Of a stretch of 64,000 nucleotides of DNA, positions 25,154 to 35,021 are shown one piece after another. The stretch's first letter is position 1; every line of letters begins with the position of its first letter. This DNA is from Pedobacter zeae (GTDB lineage: Bacteria; Bacteroidota; Bacteroidia; Sphingobacteriales; Sphingobacteriaceae). The stretch covers positions 739,152-803,151 of the forward strand of contig NZ_JACIEF010000004.1 of NCBI RefSeq assembly GCF_014196715.1, read 5' to 3'. A model generated the notes under the pieces. It was given only the letters and a program-made list of their open reading frames with translations, had not been told where the DNA came from and did not search any database. Both the position numbers and the translations under genes were made by a program.

Positions 25154-25900
25154 TTAATTTCTGAACCGGTCTACCATTAAGCCTATCCATTCTTTAAATA
25201 ACATTTCCCATGTGCCCAATGCGCCGGCATTTGGGATAATGAAATCACTGAGTACAAATCCGGTATTTCCAGAAAAATTAGTGGGATAATAGTCTATTTT
25301 TTGCCTGGACAGTTTTTCAAAAATCAACTTAGCCCTTGGAATGTGCCATGCACTGGTAATGACTAATAGTTTGGCCTTAGGGTTCTTTTTCCCGACGAGC
25401 GCCAGGCTGTACCTGGCATTTTCGATCGTATTTCTGCTTTGGTTCTCCATCAGTATGGCAGAATCCGGAATGCCGATCAATTTTAAATAGTTTAGGGCCA
25501 AATCAGCCTCTTTTACTTTTTTATCAATGAGGTTTGCACTTCCGCTACTCAATAAGAGCTGTTTAATACGCCCCTTTTTATATAAGGCAATGGCCTGGAA
25601 CAACCGGTCACTGGCACCAGTAAAGGCGATTTCGTTGGTGCGCTTATTCAGGCCTGAAAAACCTCCGAGAACAATACCAATATCATAGTGCTGCAATGGG
25701 GGATATCCGACCTCATAGCTGTTTATTATTTTGCCTGCAATAAAGCCATTAGAGAAAAAGAAGAAAATAATTAAGGCACAGGCCGCATGTCTTCTTCTTT
25801 GTTTAGCTTGTTTTGAGGTAATTGCGCAGATTAAAAGCACAAAAATCCACACTATAGGCTTAATGAGGAAAAGTAAAATTTTGGAAAGGATAAAAAACAT
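25154..25900 (-). CDS. YdcF/ElyC-type DUF218 protein
   Basis: This 248-residue protein has two N-terminal hydrophobic segments (about 4-25 and 38-58) and a DUF218 domain: GIVLGGFSGLN (about 79-89), LLLSSGSANL, ESRNTIENA-like QSRNTIENARYSL, and VITSAWHIPRAKLIFEKL. Relatives include SanA and ElyC, acting on envelope precursors. It is an isolated minus-strand gene. Confidence 0.87.
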   Translation of the reverse strand: MFFILSKILLFLIKPIVWIFVLLICAITSKQAKQRRRHAACALIIFFFFSNGFIAGKIINSYEVGYPPLQHYDIGIVLGGFSGLNKRTNEIAFTGASDRLFQAIALYKKGRIKQLLLSSGSANLIDKKVKEADLALNYLKLIGIPDSAILMENQSRNTIENARYSLALVGKKNPKAKLLVITSAWHIPRAKLIFEKLSRQKIDYYPTNFSGNTGFVLSDFIIPNAGALGTWEMLFKEWIGLMVDRFRN

Positions 25901-25991
25901 GTATTGCTATTATCCTGTAAAACTAAGAAATTGTTTAACCGTTAAAGGACTTTGGCCTTTATTAATTAAATTAATTAATCTATACGGAAAT

Positions 25992-26363
25992 CTACCCTTG
26001 TCCTTCCTGTACCTGTCCGTTTTCTTTGGCGTTTTCCAGAATCTCTTTCACATCTGATTTACGTTTTTTAGTAACCGTATGTTTAAAATGAGGTACTTCA
26101 TGCTGAACAATATCTTCTTCAATGGCTTCTACGCCAAATATTTTTTCTTTTAAAAGATTGTACTTATCCTGAAATCCATATCTCAGGTTTCTGGCCCCAC
26201 CTGCAATTTTTCCACGGGTACCTGCGCCGCTGTCAGGCGCAAATAATATGCTAATTACTGCACCCGCAGCTAAACCTGCTACTAAAGCAAGCGCAATTTT
26301 TGCACTGTTATCTGGCTTATGCTTTAAATATTTTCCTATTAACTTTCTGTATTTCATAATCAT
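25992..26363 (-). CDS. YtxH-domain protein
   Basis: This 123-residue protein has a glycine/alanine-rich transmembrane segment (ALVAGLAAGAVISILFAPDSG, about 25-44; APxSG is the YtxH signature) followed by a charged region. Homologues are stress-related or of unknown role. The C-terminal half is lysine/glutamate-rich. Confidence 0.85.
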   Translation of the reverse strand: MIMKYRKLIGKYLKHKPDNSAKIALALVAGLAAGAVISILFAPDSGAGTRGKIAGGARNLRYGFQDKYNLLKEKIFGVEAIEEDIVQHEVPHFKHTVTKKRKSDVKEILENAKENGQVQEGQG

Positions 26364-26544
26364 GTGGTTTTACAGTTGAACAATCCGCTTTTAATAATGT
26401 TTGATGTTTTTTTGATTTTGAAAGTGCTGGTAACAGGGTTTGGGTAATGCCCTCAGGATTCTCAATCGTTGCAAAAAAAAGACCGGACTTTTACCTAAGT
26501 TTAAAGTTAAAGCGCAATATTTGGGGGTACTAAAACGAATTACA

Positions 26545-26925
26545 ATGGTAAAAGCGACGATAAATAAGGAACATTACGCCTGCTCGGTTACAAATGGTTC
26601 CCACGATATAATAGTAGATGAGCCTTTAGAATTAGGTGGAACACACAAAGGGTTTGCACCGAAGGGATTATTAATGGCCTCTTTGGCTTCCTGTGTAGCC
26701 ATTACTTTAAGAATGTATGTGGATAGAAAAGAATGGCCGGTTGATAAAATTGAGGTAGAAGTAAACATTGATGCCGAAAACGGCGAAACGATATTCCTGG
26801 AAGAAATTACCTGCACCGGAGTGCTCACCGAAGAGCAGAAAATCAGGCTGGAAGAAATAGCCACGAAATGCCCGGTGAGTAAAATTCTGGCTGCCGGTCA
26901 TGAAATCAGATCAAAAGTACTTTAG
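26545..26925 (+). CDS. OsmC-family protein
   Basis: From the ATG at 26545 (MVKATINKEHYACSV) the protein has 126 residues. The OsmC fold is shown by GTHKGFAPKGLLMASLASC (peroxidatic-type Cys) and CPVSKIL (second conserved Cys). An upstream in-frame start would add 35 basic residues unlike the family. It probably reduces organic hydroperoxides or is an uncharacterised YhfA-like member. Confidence 0.88.
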   Translation: MVKATINKEHYACSVTNGSHDIIVDEPLELGGTHKGFAPKGLLMASLASCVAITLRMYVDRKEWPVDKIEVEVNIDAENGETIFLEEITCTGVLTEEQKIRLEEIATKCPVSKILAAGHEIRSKVL

Positions 26926-26968
26926 GCAATGGTGTAAAACTCCATTATACAATCATAAAAAGCTTTAA

Positions 26969-26976
26969 TATCTTTG
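26969..26976 (+). promoter_or_regulatory. -7 element before the DUF2130 gene
   Basis: TATCTTTG matches the TAnnTTTG consensus and lies about 38 nt before the start codon. Confidence 0.55.
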
Positions 26977-27013
26977 TTAATCCCCCAGTGTTCGCTGTGG
27001 TAAAAAATAAGTT

Positions 27014-28267
27014 ATGCCTACCGAAATAAAATGCCCCAACTGTGCCCATGTTTTTCCGATGGAGGAAGCCATGGCCGAAGATTATAAGAAAGAGTTACGT
27101 GAAAAAGCGGCTGCTTATGCCAGGCAGAAAGATGAGGAATATCAACGTAAACTACAGGTTTTTGAGTCAGAAAAACAGCAGCAGTTAAAAGCGTTTGAAG
27201 CTAAGCTGGCCGAAGAGAAAACCAAGCTTAAGGATAATCTCGAGGAAAACCTGCGTAAAAGCATTTCGGCCGATTTTGAAACCAAACTGCAAATGCTGGA
27301 AGGTAATGCGAAAGAGAATGCCGAAAAACTAAGGTTGGCCCGGGAAAGGGAGCTGGATTTTTTACGTCGCGAAGAAAGCCTGAAGGTAAAGGAAGAAGAA
27401 ATGGAACTTGCTTTTCAACGCAAATTGCAAGAGCAGCGTAACGAATTGGTAGAACAGATCCGCAAACAGGAGGCAGAAAAAAACAGCATTAAAGATACTG
27501 AGCATCAACTGCGCTTAAAGGAATTGGAAAAGCAACTCGACGACCAGAAAAAACTGGCCGAAGAAATGAAACGCAAAGCCGAGCAAGGTAGTATGCAATT
27601 GCAGGGAGAGGTACAGGAATTGATCCTGGAAGAATTGCTCCGGACCAATTATCCTTTCGATTTAATTGAAGAGGTAGGTAAAGGGGTGCGTGGGGCAGAC
27701 TGTGTGCAGGTGGTGCGTAACCAATTTGGACAGGAATGCGGTAAAATTATTTATGAAAGCAAGCGGACCAAAGATTTTGGCGGCGACTGGATCGAAAAAT
27801 TAAAAAAAGACATGCGTAGCATGGGTATTGATGTTGCGGTAATCGTGAGTCAATGTTATCCAAAAGGCATGAACTGTTTTGGGCAACGAGATGGAGTTTG
27901 GATCTGTTCTTTTGAAGAGGTAAATGCCGTAGCCTATGTATTGCGCGAAGGTATTCTGCGTTTGGCAGGAGCAGTAAAATCGCAGGAAAACCGCGGCGAA
28001 AAAATGCACATGTTATACGATTACTTAATGGGGGCAGAGTTTTCTGAACAATGGAAAGCCATTAGGGAAGGTTTTATGAGCATGAAATTATCCATACAAC
28101 GTGAGCGCGATGCAATGGAACGTTTATGGAAAGCCCGTGAAAAACAACTGGAGAAAGTATTGCTGAACGCCACCCATATCCGTGGTTCTATAGAAGGAAT
28201 TGCAGGTAGCGATAGCGTGCAATTGAGTTTAACAGATGAAGATGATGATACGTTATTATTAGAATAG
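27014..28267 (+). CDS. DUF2130 coiled-coil protein
   Basis: This 417-residue protein starts with a short zinc-ribbon-like motif (CPNC, C7/C10). A long charged coiled coil (about 20-200) and the DUF2130 domain follow (ELILEELLRTNYPFDLIEEV, GADCVQVV, IIYESKRTKDF). DUF2130 resembles a nuclease-like fold but no activity is established here. It stands alone. Confidence 0.92.
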   Translation: MPTEIKCPNCAHVFPMEEAMAEDYKKELREKAAAYARQKDEEYQRKLQVFESEKQQQLKAFEAKLAEEKTKLKDNLEENLRKSISADFETKLQMLEGNAKENAEKLRLARERELDFLRREESLKVKEEEMELAFQRKLQEQRNELVEQIRKQEAEKNSIKDTEHQLRLKELEKQLDDQKKLAEEMKRKAEQGSMQLQGEVQELILEELLRTNYPFDLIEEVGKGVRGADCVQVVRNQFGQECGKIIYESKRTKDFGGDWIEKLKKDMRSMGIDVAVIVSQCYPKGMNCFGQRDGVWICSFEEVNAVAYVLREGILRLAGAVKSQENRGEKMHMLYDYLMGAEFSEQWKAIREGFMSMKLSIQRERDAMERLWKAREKQLEKVLLNATHIRGSIEGIAGSDSVQLSLTDEDDDTLLLE

Positions 28268-28457
28268 CCATGGGGTTATTCCCCGCAGATTTCACTGATA
28301 ATCGCAGAAAAAGGAATTGATTTGCGGAAATCATCTTTAAATCCGCCGCACTATTTTTTGTAAACCTTACAGATCAGAATGGCTTATTGCAGGAAAATAT
28401 CTTATTTTATAATATCTTAGCGAATACATTAAGACGCAATTTAAGCCCAACATTACG

Positions 28458-28934
28458 ATGCCCAGAACCAAAAATCATATCGAACTGCAATTTTTAAGCG
28501 AACCTTCTGATGTTAACTACGGGGGTAAGGTACATGGTGGGACGATGATGAAGTGGATCGATCAGGCTGCTTTTGCCTGTGCCTTGCAGTGGAGCCAAAC
28601 CTATTGTGTAACCGTTTATGTTGGTGGAATCCGTTTTTTTCATCCTGTTCATATCGGGCACCTAGTTAAAATGGAAGCACGTATTATTTATACCGGCAAA
28701 ACCAGTATGCATATTGCGGTTGATGCTTTTTCTAAACCCGTAGATCAGGCCGATTTTGTTAAAAATACACATTGTATTATTGTTTTTGTCTCCGTAGATG
28801 ACAATGGGCAACCAAAGGCGATCCCTGCCTTTAAGCCTAAAACCGAAAAAGAAATTGCCATGCATGGTTACGCCATTAAATTAATGGAACTGCGTAAAAG
28901 TATTGATAAGGAAATGGAGCCGTATATCGCATAG
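28458..28934 (+). CDS. Acyl-CoA thioesterase (hotdog fold)
   Basis: This 158-residue enzyme has the hotdog motif of YciA/BACH-type thioesterases: NYGGKVHGGTMMKWIDQAA (the catalytic Asp lies in this helix), then VTVYVGGIRFFHPVHIGHLV. The preferred acyl chain cannot be told. The next gene is on the opposite strand. Confidence 0.92.
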   Translation: MPRTKNHIELQFLSEPSDVNYGGKVHGGTMMKWIDQAAFACALQWSQTYCVTVYVGGIRFFHPVHIGHLVKMEARIIYTGKTSMHIAVDAFSKPVDQADFVKNTHCIIVFVSVDDNGQPKAIPAFKPKTEKEIAMHGYAIKLMELRKSIDKEMEPYIA

Positions 28935-29050
28935 CCATGCCGGTATTTAATTCTCTGTGCTGTGTGAAAAACTTCGTTTGCTTTATGGTAAAATGAAACT
29001 CTGTGCCGCCGTGGCAAATAATTTAACACCCTCTGTGGCGAAAGCAAATT

Positions 29051-30802
29051 TTAAACCACAACCGGCAGGCTAAAACAAAACTGGCTGCCTTCGCCAATTG
29101 CGCTCTTTACCCAAATTTTTCCGTTTTCGGCTTCGATAAAATCTTTGGAAATAGCCAGGCCCAATCCTGATCCCGATTTATTCTGTCCGTCGGTAGGTAC
29201 CTGGAAATACCGGTCGAATAATCTTTTTTGATATTTTTCTTCAATGCCCTTTCCAAAATCGCGTACAGAGAATTCAATAAACTGGTCTTTTTGTGAAATA
29301 CTGATGATTACTTTCGATTTTTCAGCACTGTAACGTAATGCATTAGATAAAAAGTTAACCAGTACCCAGGCCGTTTTTTGGATATCGGCATTCACACTCG
29401 GCAGGTTTTTTTCACAATTCAGTTCAAGGCTGATAAATTTTTGCTCTGCCTGGAATTTAACAGCATCAAAGGCATATTGCACAATATCTTCAGGTTTGGT
29501 AAGAGCGAAAGTGAGCTTTAAGTTACCGGTTTCTACCTGCGAAAGATCGAGCAGCTCGCTGGTTATTTTTAAAAGCCTGTCGCTATCTTCTTTAATGTGG
29601 TTGAGCAGTTCGTGCTGCTCATCGTTCATCGTGCCTACGCGCTCATCATTAAGGAGTTTCAAGCTCATTTTGATGGATGACAGCGGCGTTTTTAACTCAT
29701 GAGAAACCGTAGCAATAAAGTTGGTTTTGGCCTCATCCAGTTCCTTAAACTGCGTAATGTTTTTCAAAATATAAACGCTCCCAGCCGATTTTGATGAAGC
29801 AATTAAAGCTTTTTCTTCCTGTTCTTCGTAATTTGGGATAATAATTTCGCGGTTTTCTAAAAGGAAATAAGACTCTTTTTCGTCGGCATAAATTTTTAAG
29901 GTATTGTCTTCTGTTTCAGGCTTGATGATGCGTTTTAACAGCTCGTTTTTCTGCACCAGTTCAGCAACATTCTGTCCGATTACTTTATTTTCATCCAGGT
30001 TCATCAGTTTTGCTGCCAGGTGGTTTAAAAACAGCACTTCGCCTTTTTCATTTAAACCGATAATGGCATCCTGCATCTGTGCAATAATAGCCTCAATGCG
30101 CGATTTTTCTGATTTAATTTTAGACAGGTTGCTGTTTTCCCATTCGTTTAATTTAACCACCATACCATTAAACGAGTTGGCCAGCTCGGTAAATTCATCG
30201 CCGTTTTCGAAATGCAGGCGCTGTTTGTAATTTTTACGGCTGATCTGTTTAATGGCCGCACTGAATTCGGCCAATGGATTAGCCACAAAACCCGGAAAGT
30301 TGACGATAAAAGTGAATAGAATAATAAAACTTAAAGTAGCCGCGATCATAATATACAGGTTCGCTCTTGACGAAGTTTCGTTGGCCTGCTCATTCTTATC
30401 ATAGATGGCTTTCATATTTACCTCTTCTATGCGTTGGAGCGCCTGGCGTAGATCTCGAATTCGGGCTGCTTTAACAACTGCCGGCTGTGGGTTTTCCAGC
30501 ATTTTAAAAGCTTCTTCCAATTGCTGGTAGGCCATTTTTTCACCTTTTTCGGTAATGTTTTTACCTTCATTTTTTAAATTTTCGGTAAAGATGGCCTGTT
30601 GCGAGCCACTTAAAGGAAAAGGATACTGATCTACAATATTGCGCATGGCGGCAACATAGTTGAGCGATTTGTAATTGTCTTTAAGGATTACCTTCGATTT
30701 ATCAGATAGCTCGTTTAAGTAAAAAAGAGCAATCAGCCCGAAGGATAAAACGATTATAAAGAGAAACCCGAATCCGAGGCGGAGCTTGGTTTTAATTTTC
30801 AT
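29051..30802 (-). CDS. HAMP/PAS histidine kinase
   Basis: This 583-residue protein has a transmembrane helix at about 9-29, an extracytoplasmic helical region of about 115 residues, a second helix at about 150-169 and HAMP at about 170-223. A PAS domain (about 235-300, containing DAIIGLNEKGEVLFLN) follows. HisKA (H368 in ATVSHELKTPLSSIK) and HATPase_c with NALRYS, DFGKGIE and GSGLGLAIS complete it. No response regulator is adjacent. This layout resembles PhoR/NtrY-like kinases. Confidence 0.92.
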   Translation of the reverse strand: MKIKTKLRLGFGFLFIIVLSFGLIALFYLNELSDKSKVILKDNYKSLNYVAAMRNIVDQYPFPLSGSQQAIFTENLKNEGKNITEKGEKMAYQQLEEAFKMLENPQPAVVKAARIRDLRQALQRIEEVNMKAIYDKNEQANETSSRANLYIMIAATLSFIILFTFIVNFPGFVANPLAEFSAAIKQISRKNYKQRLHFENGDEFTELANSFNGMVVKLNEWENSNLSKIKSEKSRIEAIIAQMQDAIIGLNEKGEVLFLNHLAAKLMNLDENKVIGQNVAELVQKNELLKRIIKPETEDNTLKIYADEKESYFLLENREIIIPNYEEQEEKALIASSKSAGSVYILKNITQFKELDEAKTNFIATVSHELKTPLSSIKMSLKLLNDERVGTMNDEQHELLNHIKEDSDRLLKITSELLDLSQVETGNLKLTFALTKPEDIVQYAFDAVKFQAEQKFISLELNCEKNLPSVNADIQKTAWVLVNFLSNALRYSAEKSKVIISISQKDQFIEFSVRDFGKGIEEKYQKRLFDRYFQVPTDGQNKSGSGLGLAISKDFIEAENGKIWVKSAIGEGSQFCFSLPVVV

Positions 30803-31099
30803 GGTGTTTTAGTTTAACCGCAAAGAGCAGAAAGTCTTTCGCAAAGAAGCGCAAAGCAATTTCTCTCTTTTTGTGGTAAAGTAGCTTATAATTAAATCTG
30901 TTTCCTGATGGACTAAATTACATAACAAAGGTTAAATAAATAGCATCTGTTTAGCCCATAGTCAATAGCTATGCCAATAGATCGGATTGTTGTTTAAGTT
31001 GTTGATTATTAATTTTATATGGCGTTTTTATGATGATATTAAGTAAAAAACCTTTTCATTTTGGAAGGGTTTTTATCAAAATGAAATTGTGGGTTTCGA
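30803..31099. other. Intergenic spacer with degenerate CGCAAAG words
   Basis: No gene is seen. The first 60 bases contain repeated CGCAAAG-type words (CCGCAAAGAGCAG, TCGCAAAGAAGCGCAAAG), an eroded form of an intergenic repeat common in Bacteroidetes. The rest is AT-rich and leads into the repeat array. Confidence 0.5.
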
Positions 31100-32490
31100 A
31101 TTTCAAAGCACTGTTTATGTTCATCTGATAGCAGCGAACACGGCGTGCAATAGAGTAAAGCGAAGCGCAGGACTAACGCTGCTATGAAACACAGGTTTTG
31201 CTTTGTAAGATAAGAATAAATAATCTTTCTTTTTTTGGAAAGCAGGTTCAGTGGCATTTGGGTTAATGCAGTCCCGCTGTACGCTGTACTTCGTGCCGCT
31301 TCCATCGGGTTTAGGTGGCCCGGCCGGTAACAATATTGGGGGCTGCAGGGCACAGAAAATGAAAAAAATATCTTAAAAGGAAGATTTTTAAGGTCGTGGC
31401 ACTTCCTTTTGTTCTTAAACCCGATCGGCGCGAACACGGCGTGCAACGGAGTAAAGCGAAGCGCAGGACTAACGCTGCTATGAAACACAGGTTTTGCTTT
31501 TCAAGACAAGAATAAATAATCTTTCTTTTTTGGAAAGCAGGTTTAGTGGCATTTGGGTTAATACAATCCCGCTGTACGCTGTACTTCGTGTCGCTTCCAT
31601 CGGGTTTAGGTGGCCCGGCCGGTAACAATATTTGAGGTTGCAAAGCGCCGAAATACGATGAGCTTGAATTATTCTTGCGGTTTACAGCACTGTTCTGTGT
31701 GCCTAAACCTGATCGGCGCGAACACGGCGTGTAACGGAGTAAAGCGAAGAGCAGGACTAACGCTGCTATGAAACACAGGTTTTGCTTTCCAAAACAAGAA
31801 AAAAATAATCTTTCTTTTTTGGAAAGCAGGTTCAGTGGCATTTGGGTTAATGCAGTCCCGCTGTACGCTGTACTTCGTGCCACTTCCATCGGGTTTAGGT
31901 GGCCCGGCCGGTAACAATATTGGAGGCTGTAGGGCACAGAAAATGAAAAAAATATTTTAAAAGGAAGACTTTTAAGGTCGTGGCACTTCCTTTTGTTCTT
32001 AAACCTGATTGGCGCGAACACGGAGTGTAACGGAGTAAAGCGAAGAGCAGGACTAACGCTCCCATGAAACACAGGTTTTGCTTTTCAAGACAAGAAGAAA
32101 ATAATCTTTCTTTTTTGGAAAGCAGGTTCAGTGTATTTGGGTTAATGCAGTCCCGCTGTACGCTGTACTTCGTGCCGCTTCCATCGGGTTTAGGTGGCCC
32201 GGCCGGTAACAATATTGGGGACTGCAGGGCACAGAAAATGAAAAAAATATCTTAAAAGAAAGATTTTTAAGGTCGTGGCACTTCCTTTTGTACCTAAACC
32301 TGATCGGCGCGAACACGGCGTGTAACGGAGTAAAGCGAAGAGCAGGACTAACGCTGCTATGAAACACAGGTTTTGCTTTCCAAAGCAAGAAGAAAATAAT
32401 CTTTCTATCAAGCAGGTTCAGTAGGATTTGGTTATGCTGTACTTCGTGCCGCTTCCGTCGGGTTTAGGCGGCGCGGTCTTTAGCGATATT
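31100..32490. repeat. Five tandem copies of a ~293-bp noncoding repeat
   Basis: The anchor word CGAACACGG recurs near 31131, 31428, 31717, 32011 and 32306 (periods about 297, 289, 294 and 295). Each unit has a core of about 200 bp, including GGAGTAAAGCGAAG, GCAGGACTAACGCTGCTATG, GTCCCGCTGTACGCTGTAC and GGTGGCCCGGCCGGTAACAATA, plus a spacer of about 90 bp. Several spacers share the hairpin AAAAGGAAG/CTTCCTTTT; the spacer between copies 2 and 3 is different. The core has a hairpin GCTTTCC...GGAAAGC. The last copy is truncated. Open frames across it on the minus strand are by-products of repetition. Confidence 0.9.
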
Positions 32491-32599
32491 AGTGCGTAAA
32501 ACTCCAAACGTTTTTACGGGACGAAAATGCCAATTTGCAATTGGCTACCAAGGAATCACGAAGGGACGACCTAACGATTTTCAGAGATAAGCTGTTTTA

Positions 32600-33121
32600 T
32601 TAAAAATTGATAAACTTTTCGATCTGCTCGTTGGTGAATTTTATTGTATCAGCCTGATGGAAATTGCCTTCAGCGTCCAATTCGGCCTTAATGTTTGGGA
32701 TATGCAGGCGAAGGGGCAAAATGTTAAGGTGGATGTAATGACAAACACCGGTAAAATGATCGACCCCACGGATATTTCCATATTTACCGGAAGAAATACC
32801 CACTAAAGCAGCTTTTTTATCATAAAAACTATCGGGGAAATTAGCAGCATCAATCAGCACTTTTAACACCCCCGGATAACTCCCGTTATATTCGGGCATG
32901 ATGAACAAAAATTTTTCGGTCTGGTTAATCATGTTCTGGATTTCCTGGAAAGCTTCTGATCTTTTGCCATACATATCCGTATTCAAAACATCTGCGGGCA
33001 GGTGCTCCAAACTGAACAAATGGGTATCAATGCCTTTTTCTTTTAGTTGCCTTTGGTAATATTTAGCAACTTTTAGCGTATTGCTATTGGGCCTGTTGGT
33101 AGCAGCTATAATTGTGATCAT
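32600..33121 (-). CDS. NADPH-dependent FMN reductase family protein
   Basis: This 173-residue flavodoxin-like protein has the phosphate-binding start ITIIAATNRPNSNTLKVA, the PEYNGSYPGVLK loop (about 96-107) and GISSGKYGNIRG. These mark the NAD(P)H-dependent FMN reductase/azoreductase family. The substrate is unknown. Confidence 0.9.
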   Translation of the reverse strand: MITIIAATNRPNSNTLKVAKYYQRQLKEKGIDTHLFSLEHLPADVLNTDMYGKRSEAFQEIQNMINQTEKFLFIMPEYNGSYPGVLKVLIDAANFPDSFYDKKAALVGISSGKYGNIRGVDHFTGVCHYIHLNILPLRLHIPNIKAELDAEGNFHQADTIKFTNEQIEKFINF

Positions 33122-33301
33122 GGGTAATTGTTAATAAGATGTGTAAAACCCAAACACGCTTCTTGCTAAAATTGCCATATAGTTTGTATCTTAGCTGATT
33201 GTGAAAAAGGCCGTAAATAACGCAAAAATAGAACTTTTTGCCTATTAAAACGCATAAATAACACAGCCCAAATAAACGTTAAGTAAATTTCGGATACATA
33301 G

Positions 33302-34105
33302 ATGAGCAAAATTATTGCATTAGCAAATCAAAAAGGTGGCGTTGGTAAAACAACTTCATCTATAAACCTGGCTGCGAGTTTGGCCGTACTAGAATACAAA
33401 ACTTTATTGGTAGATGCTGATCCTCAGGCAAATTCGACTTCTGGAATCGGTTTCGATCCCCGGAATATTAAAGATAGCATTTATGAGTGTATCATTAATG
33501 ATATCGATCCTACACTGGCTATCCAAAAAACAGATACACCCAATTTAGATTTGCTACCTGCCCATATTGATCTGGTAGGTGCAGAAATTGAGATGATTAA
33601 CCTGAACAACCGCGAGTATAAAATGAAAGCGGTGCTGGAGAAAATCAAAGATCAGTACGACTTTATTATTATTGATTGTTCGCCTTCATTGGGTTTAATC
33701 ACGATTAATGCCTTAACCGCGGCCGATTCGGTAATTATTCCGGTTCAGTGCGAATATTTCGCGCTTGAAGGGCTGGGTAAACTCTTAAATACCATTAAAA
33801 TTGTTCAGAACCGTTTAAATACCGACCTGGAGATTGAAGGTATCTTATTAACCATGTACGATGTGCGTTTACGCTTATCGAACCAGGTGGTAGAAGAAGT
33901 TAAAACACATTTCAACGAACTGGTTTTCGAAACCATTATTCAGCGTAATACCCGTTTAAGTGAGGCCCCAAGTTATGGTGTATCGGTAATTATGCACGAT
34001 GCAAACTGTAAAGGTGCCATTAACTACCTTAATCTGGCCCGCGAGATTGTGAAAAAGAACGGTTTGTTAAAAGAAGAAGAAAACATAGGAACAGCAACTT
34101 TATAA
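33302..34105 (+). CDS. parA: Chromosome-partitioning ATPase ParA/Soj
   Basis: This 267-residue Walker-type ATPase has a deviant Walker A KGGVGKTT (residues 11-18), DADPQANST and IIDCSPSLG. The short N-terminus without a DNA-binding HTH is typical of chromosomal ParA (Soj). parB follows after 7 bp, and DUF5683 and dapB come next, a common Bacteroidetes order. Confidence 0.96.
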   Translation: MSKIIALANQKGGVGKTTSSINLAASLAVLEYKTLLVDADPQANSTSGIGFDPRNIKDSIYECIINDIDPTLAIQKTDTPNLDLLPAHIDLVGAEIEMINLNNREYKMKAVLEKIKDQYDFIIIDCSPSLGLITINALTAADSVIIPVQCEYFALEGLGKLLNTIKIVQNRLNTDLEIEGILLTMYDVRLRLSNQVVEEVKTHFNELVFETIIQRNTRLSEAPSYGVSVIMHDANCKGAINYLNLAREIVKKNGLLKEEENIGTATL

Positions 34106-34112
34106 ATTATAA

Positions 34113-35021
34113 ATGACATCTTTTCAGCGAAAAACAGGTTTAGGAAGAGGGTTAAGTGCGCTTTTAGATGATAGCGAATCTGCTCATCCACCAAAACAGC
34201 AGGTAAATGCTGTTAGCGAAACCGAGCAGATTGGCAATATCAGTCACGTCAATTTAACTGAAGTTGAAACCAATCCCTACCAGCCCCGTACCGAATTTGA
34301 TCAGGTAGCCTTAAATGAACTGGCCGATTCGATAAAAGTACAGGGCCTGATCCAGCCGATTACGGTGCGGAAACTGAGTGCCAATAAATATCAGCTAATT
34401 TCTGGCGAACGCAGGTTCAGGGCTTCTAAACTGGCTGGTTTAACACAGGTGCCTGCTTATATCCGCAGCGCTAACGACCAACAAATGTTGGAAATGGCCC
34501 TGATCGAAAATATTCAGCGCGAAAACTTAAATGCCATTGAAGTAGCATTGAGTTTCCAGCGGATGATTGATGAGGTAGGTTTAAAACAAGAACAATTAGG
34601 CGAACGGGTAGGTAAAAACCGTACTACGGTGACCAATTACCTGCGTTTGTTAAAACTTCCGCCAGCCATACAGGCTTCTATCCGCGATCAGAAAATCAGC
34701 ATGGGGCATGCAAGAGCCTTAATTAATGTTGATGGCGTTGATAAACAGTTATATATCCACCAGGAAATCCTTGATAAAAATCTTTCGGTACGTAAAGTAG
34801 AAGAAATTGTCCGCAACCTGCAGCATATTCCCTTACCCGCAAGCGAGAAGCAAAAAGAAAGAGCGGTTTCCTTTCAATACCAGAAACTGCAGGATGATCT
34901 GGCTTCTAAATTTGCTACGCGTGTAAAGTTAAAAGTAAGTCAGAACGGTAAGGGGGCAATAGAAATACCTTTTATGAGTAATGATGACTTAAACCGAATT
35001 CTGGAGTTATTAGATTGGTAA
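34113..35021 (+). CDS. parB: Chromosome-partitioning protein ParB
   Basis: This 302-residue protein has a leading RKTGLGRGLSALL, an N-terminal CTPase/ParB domain with NPYQPR and SGERRFRASKLAG, an HTH (EQLGERVGKNRTTVTNYLRL) and a C-terminal dimerisation part. It binds centromere-like parS sites and loads condensin with ParA. The stop overlaps the next start (TAATG). Confidence 0.96.
   Translation: MTSFQRKTGLGRGLSALLDDSESAHPPKQQVNAVSETEQIGNISHVNLTEVETNPYQPRTEFDQVALNELADSIKVQGLIQPITVRKLSANKYQLISGERRFRASKLAGLTQVPAYIRSANDQQMLEMALIENIQRENLNAIEVALSFQRMIDEVGLKQEQLGERVGKNRTTVTNYLRLLKLPPAIQASIRDQKISMGHARALINVDGVDKQLYIHQEILDKNLSVRKVEEIVRNLQHIPLPASEKQKERAVSFQYQKLQDDLASKFATRVKLKVSQNGKGAIEIPFMSNDDLNRILELLDW

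Noticed and set aside
31311..32072. A 253-codon minus-strand open frame across the repeat array
   Set aside because: Its sequence repeats the same Cys/Phe/Arg-rich stretches once per unit, and similar frames occur in every copy and in other frames. It has no recognised domain and no start context. It is a by-product of tandem repetition.
31100..32490. Possible CRISPR array
   Set aside because: The repeated unit is about 293 bp with a 200-bp core; spacers are long and mostly identical, and no cas gene is nearby.
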